Below, one piece after another: positions 51,532 to 62,200 of a stretch of DNA of 64,000 nt (positions within the stretch are counted from its first letter, which is position 1; every line of letters starts with the position of its first letter). This DNA comes from Misgurnus anguillicaudatus. Its lineage: Eukaryota > Chordata > Actinopteri > Cypriniformes > Cobitidae. The DNA lies in the NCBI RefSeq assembly GCF_027580225.2, contig NC_073358.2:48508001-48572000 (forward strand), read 5' to 3'. Both the position numbers and the translations under genes were made by a program. The notes below the pieces were generated by a model, which did not search any database, was not told the origin of the DNA, and saw only the letters and a program-made list of their open reading frames with translations.

Positions 51532-52926
51532 CAAGGCCGCCTTAATGCACGGGCTTACCTGGGCTGAAGCCCAGGGGCCTCCCAAGTTCAAGGGCCTCCC
51601 AAGTTTGCGTTCATGATGAGCTGAAAAGGTCATATTGTTTTGTAACTTGTCAGGTTTTCTGTCAATCACTCTAATTGCACGTTTCATGGCTGCTGATTGG
51701 TCCGTTGTTACTTAACGTGAAATAAAATGTCAGACGTAGCATATTTTTTATTCCGCGTAATGTAATTAAGTGCACGTTGTCAACTTGACATTCCTGCACG
51801 TTAGATTGAGTGTGACAGAGAAACGGGAAATAATCCACCAACAAAATGAAAGAATAATTTCTGAAATTTCATAATAAGCATTAGTGAGGTGCAGGTCTCT
51901 CTCTCTTTCGTGCGCGCGCTCGCTCGTTCGCTCTCTCTGTGCTCCTGCAGCTGTCTGAGTCTCTGGCATGCAGAAGTCTCTCCAAACGCAAGAAACTGTG
52001 CCGCTAAGTTAAGAAAGGCGTTCCTGCACATAATGCTGTTAGTTGTTATAAAGTTTAAGTTTACTCGCGTTTATATCAGTGACGCGTGCGCAGCTGGAGC
52101 GATGTAGTTTGACGCGACGTTAGCTCAGAACACACATCTGTTGGTTTAGAAAAACGAGAAAGAGACGCAACGGTAAAGGTGCAAGTCTAGTAAAGAGCGA
52201 CAAGACCATCTCAAATGATCATCCCCTGATAGCACCATTATAATCTCATTATTTAAAGATCTTATATACAGGTATGTTCCCTGTCTGTCTTTTGCATATT
52301 CATACTTGGTCGTTTCACATGCTTATGTATGCATAAATACTAAATACAATGCATATTTAGATATAGATATTCAATAGCCTACAAAATAAATAAATGATTA
52401 AAAAACAAGATTCTGTCTATAAAGACTTATCTTTTATTATCATTAATGCATTTAACAAGATTCTGTCTATAAAGACTTATCTTTTGTTATCATTAATGCA
52501 TTTTCACTTTAAAACTAACTTTAACTTATTATATTTTTAAAACTGTGGTGAGCATTTAGTTAGTGAGTGGCAATTTTTTGCAAATTTGTATATTCCAAAA
52601 ACTATATAAACATAAAGCTTATAAACATATATACTTTCACACATTTTGGTTTTATTATCACCACATGTTGCTGTGTGTGGTTGTTAAATAAAGTGTCTTG
52701 TGTTTATGCTCAAGTGGACTCAGTGATATGTTAATAACAATATTATGGTGTTTTCTGGCTCAAAGAGGGAAAACTCACTGTTGTATGTCTCGAAAGAAAC
52801 TAATGCATTTTGATATGTAGATTACCTAGATATTACACTTAAAAAAAATAGACCATAAATCGAGGGGAAGGGAGGCCTACAAAACCTCTTAGCCCCGGGG
52901 CCTCACATTAGGTTAAGGCGGCCCTG
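51532..52926. mobile_element. hAT element nested in a hAT element
   Basis: The ends CAAGGCCGCCTTAATGCACG and TTAAGGCGGCCCTG are inverted. TTTGTGTA stands on both sides (51524-51531 and 52927-52934), a perfect 8-bp duplication. Near the ends are CCCAGGGGCCTCCC and CCCCGGGGCCTC. The interior has a CT-rich patch (51895-51940), no transposase frame, and a 50-bp tandem duplication. It is younger than the element around it. Confidence 0.9.
52404..52503. repeat. 50-bp tandem duplication
   Basis: Two adjacent copies of a unit starting AACAAGATTCTGTCTATAAA differ by one base (TTTATTATC against TTTGTTATC). It is a very recent duplication inside the nested hAT element. Confidence 0.95.
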
Positions 52927-53267
52927 TTTGTGTATAGTTATCAGGTTCCATTTGTGCCGATAGGCTACTTAAATGGCACAAAAAAATAGCGCACTTTAGC
53001 CTGTTTCATTAGCCTATTCATGACGCTGTTGTGATGTTGAGAGAGGTACGAGATAAAAAAATAAAGCACTTTAATTGGAATGATTTTAGCGTGTGTGATT
53101 TATTCGGGTACGGGTCGGGTAACAGGCCAAATATTAACGGGTCCGAGCGGGTGCGGATTTAATTTTGATATTAGCACGGGTGACGGGTCAAATCTGGTGC
53201 TGAACTTTGTGGGTACGGACGGGAACAAATCTCCAAAAATGGACCCGTGCAGGACTCTGATATCCAT

Positions 53268-54949
53268 GTCCTATTTTCACAGACTGGGTCGATATTTTTT
53301 TACATATTTATATGATATTCCTGTTAAAATATTTTCTTCATGCCTTAAAATACGTTAAAATTAACCCTATACCTTTGTTTTATGTAGTATATGCGGATTC
53401 ACAAATATGTAAATTAGGCCCCGCCTCCACTGCATCACATCTGCTTGGACTACCTTGGCTACTTGATTTTCACCACAGGGGGACTTTAACCCTTTGAGCC
53501 TATGCAATTCAGGGTAATGCTACTGAATTTCCTACATTTGTATGATAAACTATTTTAATATTGTGTTGACAACTGTGTCCTAAAGCAATTCTGACTGCGC
53601 TTGACCGATAAAATCCATTCTTCATACACTCAGTCGACTTTGTAAATGTCAGAATCCCCATTGACGCATGTAGTCACCTTTGCTCCGATCGATTTATTGT
53701 GACCTTGACTATCTCCAGAGAAAGCCTCTTCGCTTTTTTCCAGTTAAGAGGGTTATTTTGTCTCCCGCAGCTGTGGCTTATCCTATTATAGTGCCTCCCT
53801 GAAGAAATTATCCTTCTATTTACATTGCCCAGCAAAGTCCTTAGTTATTATTTTGTGTGACGGCACATGCTATTTACTCAACATTAACCAATCGCACGAA
53901 ACCCCAGAGGTAATCAACGGTTAAATCACCAATTCTCATTTCACCTGGAAGATGGATGAGCGATCAAAAATGTTTGCTAAATGCTTTATGGAAAGGGCCG
54001 AGTAACCCGTGGAGCCCTGATCATCTGCCACCCTGAGATGGGCTTCTTATACACGTGCCATACGTCAGTCGGATCATTTAGATTTATGCGTGTCAGGGGA
54101 AGGGTATTAAAATTTCATGGATGTGTGGATGGAAAGAACGGATAAGTGGATAAAGCAAAGAAACATCCCTGGAAAAGTGATATTGATGTTACAGGGTTTT
54201 AAAGAAATCCAATCCCCTCCACTACCACCATTAATACAGCTGAACATATGTTTGAACAGCACTGCTGTATTGTAAATCCTACTGAAGCTCACATGCATCT
54301 ACTGAACTTGACATAGCAACCTCTTTTTTACTAATTGATCAGGTTTACAGTTTCTCATACAGTAGCATTAATATGTGCATTACTGTAATTTATAGATTGT
54401 TCAGCTATAGTATCTGTCTATGACCCTATGAACAGGGGCTGAGCACTGGTTAAAACTTGAAAATAAATGCATGTACCTGCATATTACAGATAAAACAATA
54501 AACACTGCTATACATTCATGATTTTCCAAAACAAGAGTTGTGTATTCAGGTCATTAAAAAGCCTCTACTGTGAAATTAGTAAACCTCTTTGTATTATTCA
54601 AGGGGCAACCTTTCGGTCTCTATTATGAAGCCAACAAGAAAGTGACTTAAATTGCAATTCATGGACTGGCCACTAGAGGCTGGCTCTAAAAGGGATTCAA
54701 CCCCCATAGACCCCCATTTTAAACTGCCCAACTTTACAGTGAATTAAATATGTTTACGGTCTGGTACAAAAAGTGTTTTTGGTCTATATAGCTAATTTTG
54801 CCCTTCATGACAACTGTAAAGAGGATGAATTTTTTTGCAACTCATCCACTTATCCACAATTATAGTAAAACCCCTTAACTGTCGCCGTCCCGTATACGGG
54901 ACACCTGTATTTACTTCAATACTGTTGAGGTAAATGTTAATCTATCACT
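53268..54949. other. Mostly gene-free stretch
   Basis: No exon recognised. From about 54600, phrases such as CATAGACCCCCATTTTAAAC and AACTTTACAGTGAATTAAAT, with GGTGACGCCACGGACACAA at 56263, suggest the two ends of a large decayed DNA element spanning roughly 54600-56300. CCGTCCCGTATACGGGACA at 54884 is a perfect short palindrome. Confidence 0.3.
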
Positions 54950-55570
54950 ACAAACTATATATTGTTGGAAAGGTCTAAGCCTCTAGAATACATATTTCAG
55001 CAGTGTTTTATAAAATAAATTATGAAGGGAGAGTAATTGATTCATTTATGAAGAGAGTGCGCCTCAAAACATTTATATCCTGCTAAATGTCACTGTCTTG
55101 CCAGCGGGGCGCCTACGTTTACTTCAGTGTTTTCCATGTAAATTCTTATCCAATCATGACAAACTATATATCATTGGAAAGCTCTAAGAGTGTAGTTTTC
55201 ATATATCCTCACCATTTTGGGAGAATTATGACGTAGTAAGACTCAGTTTCTAAAATGTCACGGGCCAACATGTAGGCCCAATTTGATTTTACATATTTAT
55301 AACACTAAACCCCTACTCTAAACCTAAAAAATCTTGATAAACTATATATCTGGAAAGCTCTCAGAATGTAGTTTTCATATTTCTAGGTCATCTGATGATA
55401 GAAATAATGTAGTGACAGTTTTTAGTTACATGACCCCACCCCCCATAGGAATGCATATTAATTTTATATATTCATAATTCTAATATCATATTATAAATCT
55501 TCAAAAATGTTGACAAACTATGTATCATTGGAAAGCTCCAAGACTGTAGTTTTCACATTTTAAAACATTT
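54950..55570 (+). repeat. Diverged tandem repeat, ~177-211 bp period, four units
   Basis: The core ACTATATATCATTGGAAAGC ... TCTAAGA-TGTAGTTTTCATAT recurs at about 54952, 55163, 55340 and 55516. Spacing is 211, 177 and 176 bp. Units are strongly diverged. It probably belongs to the interior of the decayed element around it. Confidence 0.75.
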
Positions 55571-56346
55571 TAGCAGTAATAATAATGCAGTGACAGTTAT
55601 TTATTCATTTGCAGCAAGAGTATGCAGCAAACCGTTGAGACCTAGTGGCCTTTGTTGGTAAAACGACAAAAAAAGTCACACAAACCTCATTTTTTTGTGA
55701 TTTTACCTTGAAAATTGAATCACAACAACTTGAGATGTATGGCTTCATTTTTGCATTATTTCTTTTTTGAAATATTTACATTTTTATAGTTTTATTTATA
55801 AAATTAATATGTTATGGAATTATTTTTATTTATTAAAAGAAATATAAACTGCTATAAAAAAAATTCTGTTTAATATTCTCATATCCAGACACTTCAGTGA
55901 AAAACCTTAAATTGTCTTCTTTAAAACAAGACCAAGATTAGGCTTCTAGACAAAAAAATGCCAGAGTTATATTAATTTAAAGGTGCACATCAAATTCCCC
56001 CCACACACTTAAAAGGGTTGGGTGACAGCAAAGGGGTTCTGCATAATTAAGGGCGTGGCCACTTGATTGACAGGTGAACTGCTGTCACTACTGTCAAGCT
56101 AAGCAGGCGTGGTTTCATCAACCAGTAACCTAAGCTCTACCCATGTCCAACCTTTTTGTTCATTTCAGTTATCCGCGAGTGATGCACAGTGAAGCACTGC
56201 CAAAATGATGACGGCAGGCCCCGCCAACTGTTTGCTTAAAAAAAAGCTCTTTAAAAACCTATGGGTGACGCCACGGACACAATGTCTTTTTTACAGTCTG
56301 TAGAATTATCCCATTTTTTTTACCCCTGCAAATGTTTTACCTCTAG
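55571..56346. other. Gene-free stretch
   Basis: AT-rich to 55980, then more balanced sequence (GGCGTGGCCACTTGATTGAC; GACGGCAGGCCCCGCC) that looks transposon-derived. No gene. Confidence 0.35.
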
Positions 56347-57564
56347 TTTCACAGACAAGGCTTAAAGGGACACTTCACCGATTTGCATAAAGCTTTGTAT
56401 CGTTAGAACCCCAGTCATGTTTTTGAATGGTCGTGCATCATTTCCTCAGTTGCCGCTGAGACAGGAGAAATACAGATTTCAGTGTTGTACTTCCTTCTTT
56501 CAATGATGTAAAAATCTTAATTTTGCATCATCGAAAGCAGGAAGTCCAATATCTTTGTTGAGGGAGTGAGACTACAAACACCCCTTTTCTCGGTCAAATA
56601 GGCACCGAATTCGAAATGTGTGTTACATTTCCACTACAAATATGACGCACTTTCAATAAAGATTAATGTTTCTACAGGTGAAATGCTCCTTTAATCCTAG
56701 ACTAAAACCCATGTTTGAGGTGTCTCATTTGATAATATCTTAAAATATGGGTCAGTGACAAAACGGTTAGTCAAGATGAGAAATTCAAAAATCTTTAAAA
56801 AAAAAACTTGTTTTAAAAGCATGCATCAGGTTTATTTCAATGCACATAGTGTATTTATGTTAACTATATGCAATAAAAAAATACATTTGCACCATTTTTA
56901 TGAAAGTCAAGACCGAATGGACCTGAAAATGTCAAATGTTGTAACCGCCAATTGCGCCAAAGAATGAGAAATATGAAATATTTTTTTCCACCTTGATGCA
57001 TGTAAGCATAATCATAAAAAAACGTTTAAAAATATGTTTCATTAGTTATTTCTAAATGCAAATTTAAATGTGTTTTTGTAATATTTGTCCTGACATATGC
57101 TGAAAACCGCTCTGTTTTCTAAATAATCTTTGACAAATGATGTAAAAATGTATGTAAAAAAAATCATATTACACTAAACTAGATTATTATATTTTATTCC
57201 ACATTTTTTAATGAATATATTTATATTTTCATTTAAAAAAATACCAGTTACACCATTTGACACAGACATTTTTGCAATTATCCCTCAAATATTCTTTCAA
57301 AATTTTAGACATGATCCTCAAAAAAGAAAATGTATGCAAGTAATCTGCAAATGTATTTTTTAAATTAACCCTTTTAGATTTAATTGAACCATTCGCACAC
57401 AAAATAATTAACAGCACGTTATTGACCCTTATGCCATTGCCATCGATTTGTCTCAAGATCCCCACCAGTACCATCTTTTTCTAAGGCATGTTTTCAAAAG
57501 ATGCTTAAACATTTTCATTTAACTAAGGCCTAGTCCTGGCTTTAGCTAAGCCTTGCTTGTGAAA
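56347..57564. mobile_element. Decayed MITE split by the TTAA MITE
   Basis: Left TTTCACAGACAAGGCTTAA, continuing after the insertion as TCCTAGACTAAAACCC, pairs with right GGCCTAGTCCTGGCTTTAGC then TAAGCCTTGCTTGTGAAACC. These ends relate it to the CTAGTCCTGG family at 58134-58364, but the interior is longer and AT-rich and may hold other sequence. Confidence 0.55.
56362..56694 (-). mobile_element. TTAA-bounded MITE, copy 2 of a pair
   Basis: It begins TTAAAGGGACACTTCACCGA and ends GTGAAATGCTCCTTTAA; it is the reverse-complement partner of 24542-24873. It interrupts the left arm of an older MITE at GGC-TTAA-TCC, leaving TTAA at both sides. No coding sequence. Confidence 0.88.
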
Positions 57565-58133
57565 CCAGGCTTTATAGCCTTAAATTGTTAATAAGTACCC
57601 TTGATTTTATTATTATTAGCCCTGCTGGTACTGTTCTAACCATTAAGTTCACAATCGGGGGTTTATTACAATCCGACATTGTGATAAAAGTTTACTATAA
57701 CACTGATTAAGCAAACGCAAGCAAAACCTCACCTGCTTGAACTTTCCAGGTGAATCCAGAGTTGCTCTTTAATGTGTTTCCTCCTTTCATTGCGACACTT
57801 CAATATGACCAGTGATCTACTGAAATCTGATGCATTTCTTTAAGTGACTCTGCCCATCTTTACACAATTGTGTGGAGTTCAGAGACCCTGCATTAGCGCT
57901 CTTCATGTCGTCTTGTTGCGTCTATAGAAAGTCCCCGACTGACCACACATCAGACAGCGCATCGTTTCCAGGTGGACCCAGTTCTGCGGCGGTTCCGGTA
58001 TTTAAGAAAATCTGGTACCCTTTTTTTAGTACCGACCCGGTACTTTCACAATACATATCTAAATCTAAAGTTTCGTCTACTCATTCACATAGCCAATGCT
58101 TCAGCATCAGTGTATCTACCTATACATCAAGAA
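57565..58133. other. Gene-free stretch
   Basis: No element defined. The 94-codon frame at 57872-58156 covers CGGCGGTTCCGGTA- and GTACCGACCCGGTACTTTC-containing sequence, which resembles a transposon end more than an exon. Confidence 0.35.
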
Positions 58134-58364
58134 GCGGTTTTCTGGGATTAGACTAGTCCTAGACTAAAATAAATGTAAGAGCTGTCCAAACTGATAACAA
58201 CTTGCACTGACATTTCTTAAAATACATCAGTACTATTTGTTTTGACTCAAAATGCACACAAGTAATGTTTTTAGTAAGGCATGTTTAATAAAACTAGTTA
58301 TATTTCCTAATTAAACTAAGTTCTAGTCCTGGCTTAAGCTTATCCTTGTCTGGGAAACCACCCC
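58134..58364. mobile_element. CTAGTCCTGG MITE, near-complete
   Basis: Left GCGGTTTTCTGGGATTAGAC ... CTAGTCCTAGAC pairs with right AAGTTCTAGTCCTGGCTTAA ... TGTCTGGGAAACCACC. The interior includes TTTTGACTCAAAATGCACAC and GGCATGTTTAATAAAACTAG. Half-copies are at 31807-31926 and probably 56347-57564. Confidence 0.7.
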
Positions 58365-58394
58365 AAAAACAAGCTCATTATTTCATTTAGGAGT

Positions 58395-58667
58395 CCTGCT
58401 GAAAAAAACAGCATAGACCAGCATAATTACCATGCTGGTTTGGTGCCTGTTTAGCTGGTGGACACCAGCATACCAGCACCAAAACACAACATATGCTGGT
58501 CTTGCTGGTATGACCAGCATGGGATGCTGGTATGCTGTTGTCCACCAGCTAAACCAGCACCAAACCAGCATGGATCAGCATGAAAATTATGCTGGTGGTC
58601 ACCAGCACCCCAGCACCAAAACACAACATATGCTGGTCTTGCTGGTATGCTGCTTTTTCCAGCAGGG
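58395..58667. mobile_element. Palindromic MITE rich in ACCAGCATATGCTGGT
   Basis: The ends CCTGCTGAAAAAAACAGCAT and ATGCTGCTTTTTCCAGCAGG are inverted. The body is a series of CCAGCAT/ATGCTGG and AAACACAACATATGCTGG units in both orientations. It can fold several ways. It lies within the GCATTTAGCAGATGC repeat (CATTTAGGAG to the left, GATGCTTTTATGCAAAGC to the right), which it appears to have split. Frames on both strands are by-products of the repeats. Confidence 0.85.
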
Positions 58668-59466
58668 AGATGCTTTTATGCAAAGCACCTTACAATTAGC
58701 ATGTAGCTTACTTAACTTCACACTGGAATTAAACTTTGGATAAAATTACAGAAAGTTATCCCTTTTATTTTCTTCTGAGTCATGCTAACATTTACAAAGA
58801 GCAAGAGTTGCATAAACACCTCAATGCATGCTGCAAACCAATTCACAATACGAGTGTACAACATTGATGGTTGTTTTACTTTTGTTTACTTTGTCCCAAT
58901 TATGCGCTGCTGACCGACCACCATCATTCCACTGTGAGGCCTTTATTCTGTCTCCTTGAAATGACAATGCAGACATTACCACGCAGCATGAATCCTGCTG
59001 TCTTCTTGCACACTAACCTTACTGTAGCGCCTGAAACACTCAAATCATTATTTCTGTGAACTTCTCAGAAGCTGCAGGCTTATGTGCTGAATTAATATTA
59101 TGCCAATATGCTCTCTAGACACCTTTTAGTTATAATATAGTGAGTGAAAGACACCACAGCTCTGCTCCAGACTCTTGTGTGCTGCCTACGTAGGGAATCT
59201 TTTAAGCTTGTAGGTATGATAGCATAGGCAATGTATATGCAGCAGGTTTGTGAGATAAATCTTTTCCACCAAATTCTAAGAATCAATCCCATAATGCATT
59301 GTGACAAGTTTAGACGAAAACATCCAGCAGATATGACGAACAAAATCGAGAAACGTTTCGATTTTAAACTTGGTTTTAATATTGGAACGTATAAATACAA
59401 ATTGCTAAAACATGACTAAAAGACAAAAGTAACATTTATACCAAACTAAAATTAAAGCTTACCGTT
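58668..59466. other. Gene-free stretch
   Basis: No exon or element recognised. The 100-codon minus frame at 59098-59400 has no domain. Confidence 0.4.
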
Positions 59467-59833
59467 TTGAAAGTTCTAGTTTCGCATACATCATGCGTGA
59501 CCTTTCGACGTGATTACGTAATACATAAGGTTACACTAGCGCATCACAAGGCTAGTGCAAGACGATAATTTGTGGTTAAAAGTACTTTTTTTGGCGAAAA
59601 TTGGGATCGTTTTGCTAGATAAGACCCTGGGATCGTTTAAAGCCCTTTGAAGCTGTGTTGAAACTGTAAACCATTGAGGTCCACTGAAGTCCACTATATT
59701 GGAAAAATCCTGAAATGTTTTCCTCAGAAAACTTGGTTTCTTTCGATTGAACAAAGACATAAACACTTTGGATGACATGGGGGTGAGTGAATTATTAGAA
59801 ATTGTATTTTATGAAAGTGGAATAATCCTTTAA
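59467..59833 (-). mobile_element. Half of the large fold-back TTAA element
   Basis: In reverse complement it follows the left arm and centre of 40251-41009: TTAAAGGATTATTCCACTTT, CCCATGTCATCCAAAGTGTT, TTCTGAGGAAAACATTTCAG, GGGTCTTATCTAGCAAAACG. The other arm is missing. Its TTAA (59830-59833) is shared with the next element. Confidence 0.75.
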
Positions 59834-60270
59834 AGAGGACATTTCACAAGACTTTTTTAAGATGTCAAATAAATCTTTGGTGTCCCCAGAGTACGTATGT
59901 GAAGTTTTAGCTCAAAATACCATATAAATAATTTATTATAACATGTTAAAATTGCCACTTTGTAGGTGTAAGCAAAAATGTGCAGTTTTGGATGTGTCCT
60001 TTTAAATGTAAATGAGCTGATCTCTCCACCAAATGGCAGTGTCTGTGGTTGGATAGTGCAGGTTTAGGGTTGGTATTAACCCCTTCTGACATCACAAGGG
60101 GAGCCAAATTTCAATTACCTATTTTTTCACATGCTTGCAGAGAATGGTTTACCAAAACTTAGCTACTGGGTTGATTTTTTTCAGGTTTACTATTTTGATA
60201 GAAGCACCGGGGCCTAAATTATAGCACTTAAACATGGAAAAATCAGATTTTCATGATATGTCCCCTTTAA
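59830..60270. mobile_element. TTAA-bounded MITE (GGGGACATATCATG family), full copy
   Basis: It begins TTAAAGAGGACATTTCACAA and ends ATCATGATATGTCCCCTTTAA-like, with TTAA at both sides. It contains GGTGTCCCCAGAGTACGTAT, AACCCCTTCTGACATCACAA and GAGAATGGTTTACCAAAACT. The short relative in opposite orientation is at 34578-34754. Confidence 0.85.
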
Positions 60271-60453
60271 AAAAATAGCATTGTTGTGTTTGCAAGTGAC
60301 CTTGATGCATATGCATTTGTAAAAGTTTCCCATTCAGCCGCAAAATTTACGGGGGTAGAATATTTAAATGAATCATGCAATGTGATTAACTAAGGTTTGC
60401 GCTTGTCAATTTACTGGTATTTGCGCCATTATTTAACGCCTAAAAATCATGTC

Positions 60454-60739
60454 TTAAAGGAACAGTATGTAGGATTGTGGCCAAAACTGATATTGCAATC
60501 ACAAAACTTGTGGCTAAAACTGGTACTGCAATCATACAACTAGTGGACAATACACAAAATGACAACATCAACATCAGTTGAGGGCTGCAACTCCACTTTT
60601 TAAATGACAATATCCTGGCCAGACCACTGTTGTCAGTGATGTAAGTATTTGAAATAAAAATTATTTCTTAATGTCTAGTGACATATCAGGGCCATTTTAT
60701 GATTAATTTATATAAATTTCTTACTAACTGTTCCTTTAA
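60454..60739. mobile_element. TTAA-bounded MITE (AAAGGAACAGTATGTAGG ends)
   Basis: TTAAAGGAACAGTATGTAGG and TTACTAACTGTTCCTTTAA are inverted with TTAA at both ends. A diverged tandem duplication of about 34 bp (GGCCAAAACTGATATTGCAA / GGCTAAAACTGGTACTGCAA) follows the left end. It stands one base before the target duplication of the hAT element to its right. Confidence 0.82.
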
Positions 60740-60748
60740 AGCCTACGC

Positions 60749-61927
60749 CATGGGTCTTCAACCGGGGGTCCACGACGGAACTGCAGGGGGTCCGCCAAAT
60801 GATGTTTGACCACAAGCTATTTTTTGCTAAAAACGTAAAATATATGTTCAAAAAACGTTACATGTCCCCTTTATGTTTTGCACGTGCGTGGCCGTGAAGG
60901 CGCGCGTTTGGTTTAGCAAGCGGACCAAAAATAAAATATCTGAAGATTAAAAATTTACACTTAGGAAGCAGCAGTAGCGAGAGAAAAGGCATCATAAAAC
61001 AGGTAAATCTTACAGGCATGTGTGTCTTTCTTTCAGAAAGTTATTTAAGAATCAGTGCGACATTGTCTCATCTAAGTTAAATTTCTGAACTTCTGTTTCA
61101 AGCGGTTCAGATTTAAAGCGCTAACTCAACAGGCAAATGACACCATACCGCGTCTGCATTATATACTTTGACAAAACTATCGCTTGCTTTTAAAAAATGT
61201 ATGAATCGTGCACTGTGATGGTTCTTGGTGCAAGATTCATAGTCAGGTTGAAATCCGCCTTTTAAAAAGTTGCCCCAAAGAGATGCGCTTGGACTCATTG
61301 CATGTTGTTCTCCTGAGTCTGATATGAAGCTATGCAGAAAATAAACCTGCGTTACTCAAACTCGTGACAATGACAATATCCGCGAAAGGCAACAAAACCT
61401 CTAAATTATAAAGTAGCACAACCTCTATCCCCACCAGAATAGAGAGTCTTTGTGCCATTCACCATGATCAGTATCGTTATAAAATGAAAGACAAGGTTCA
61501 GGTAAATTCACAGTAAAACAAAATCTATTACACTGCAAATACCTTAAAATAATATTATATTCATATTATTATAATAATAATTATAATTATTATTATTATT
61601 ATATTCATATAAAAACTAAATTTACTTTAACAAAAAAAATATGCATGTACAACAACAGCATAATAGTGCCAATGTACTGTCTTAATATAGTATGGCTGTG
61701 TGACAATATGGTTTGTTTCTATTTATAAAACAGTTCCAGTCCTTGATTCTGATTGGTCAATGGTTGTACTTTACTCTACTTTGCGTTGTGCCTAATACGA
61801 AAAGGCAGCCTCTCGTACCTTAAAGATTACTTAAATATCAGTTTTACAAATTTAGTATCAAGGGGTCCCTGCTCCATGCCTCTCTCATCTAAGGGGTCCA
61901 TGACCCAAAAAACGTTGAAGACCCCTG
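60749..61927. mobile_element. hAT element, non-autonomous, perfect duplication
   Basis: The ends CATGGGTCTTCAACCGGGGG and AACGTTGAAGACCCCTG are inverted. GCCTACGC flanks both sides (60741-60748 and 61928-61935). Subterminal GGGGTCC words cluster at both ends (GGGGGTCCACGACG, GCAGGGGGTCCGCC / CAAGGGGTCCCTGC, AAGGGGTCCATGACCC). Length is 1179 bp. No hAT transposase signature was found; the longest frames are about 60-76 codons. Confidence 0.9.
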
Positions 61928-61935
61928 GCCTACGC

Positions 61936-62119
61936 CATTTCATCCTCCTCTCTGTAGATCGCATTGGTCATTATGGAAATTAGATTTTTTGCACCTGTGT
62001 TCTTTAACCTGTGCCTTGTCGGTAAATCATCTGCTGAGATTGCGCTCTCATGCTAATTTGCCCTGTTTAGTAAATCTGGCCTAATATAAATTCATCTTTT
62101 CCACGTTTTTGAGCATTTT
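61936..62119. other. Gene-free stretch
   Basis: Nothing recognised. Confidence 0.35.
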
Positions 62120-62200
62120 TTCTTTGTCTTTCTCGTAAAGCTGCTTTGAAACAGTGAGGCATTGTAAAAAGTTGCTATATAAATAAATATGACTTGCCTA
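62120..62200 (+). repeat. 3' tail of an L2/CR1-like LINE or SINE
   Basis: GTAAAGCTGCTTTGAAACAG, TGAGGCATTGTAAAAAGTTG and CTATATAAATAAATATGACT match the terminal words of 17215-17270 and 230-275. Only the tail is identifiable. Confidence 0.5.

Larger units (their letters stand above)
50842..53259. mobile_element. hAT element containing two nested elements
   Basis: The ends CAGAGTCCTGCAACGGGTCG and GACCCGTGCAGGACTCTG are inverted, with ATATCCAT on both sides (50834-50841 and 53260-53267), a perfect 8-bp duplication. Subterminal GGGTCGGGTACCCGC and CGGGTACGGGTCGGGTA words suggest transposase binding clusters. Once the Harbinger MITE (271 bp) and the second hAT (1395 bp) with their duplications are set aside, about 740 bp remains. 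No transposase was recognised, so it is non-autonomous. Confidence 0.9.

Noticed and set aside
58383..58743. Overlapping frames on both strands with repeated WCxFSWWTPAYQH peptides
   Set aside because: They translate the palindromic ATGCTGG repeats of a MITE; identical words appear on both strands.
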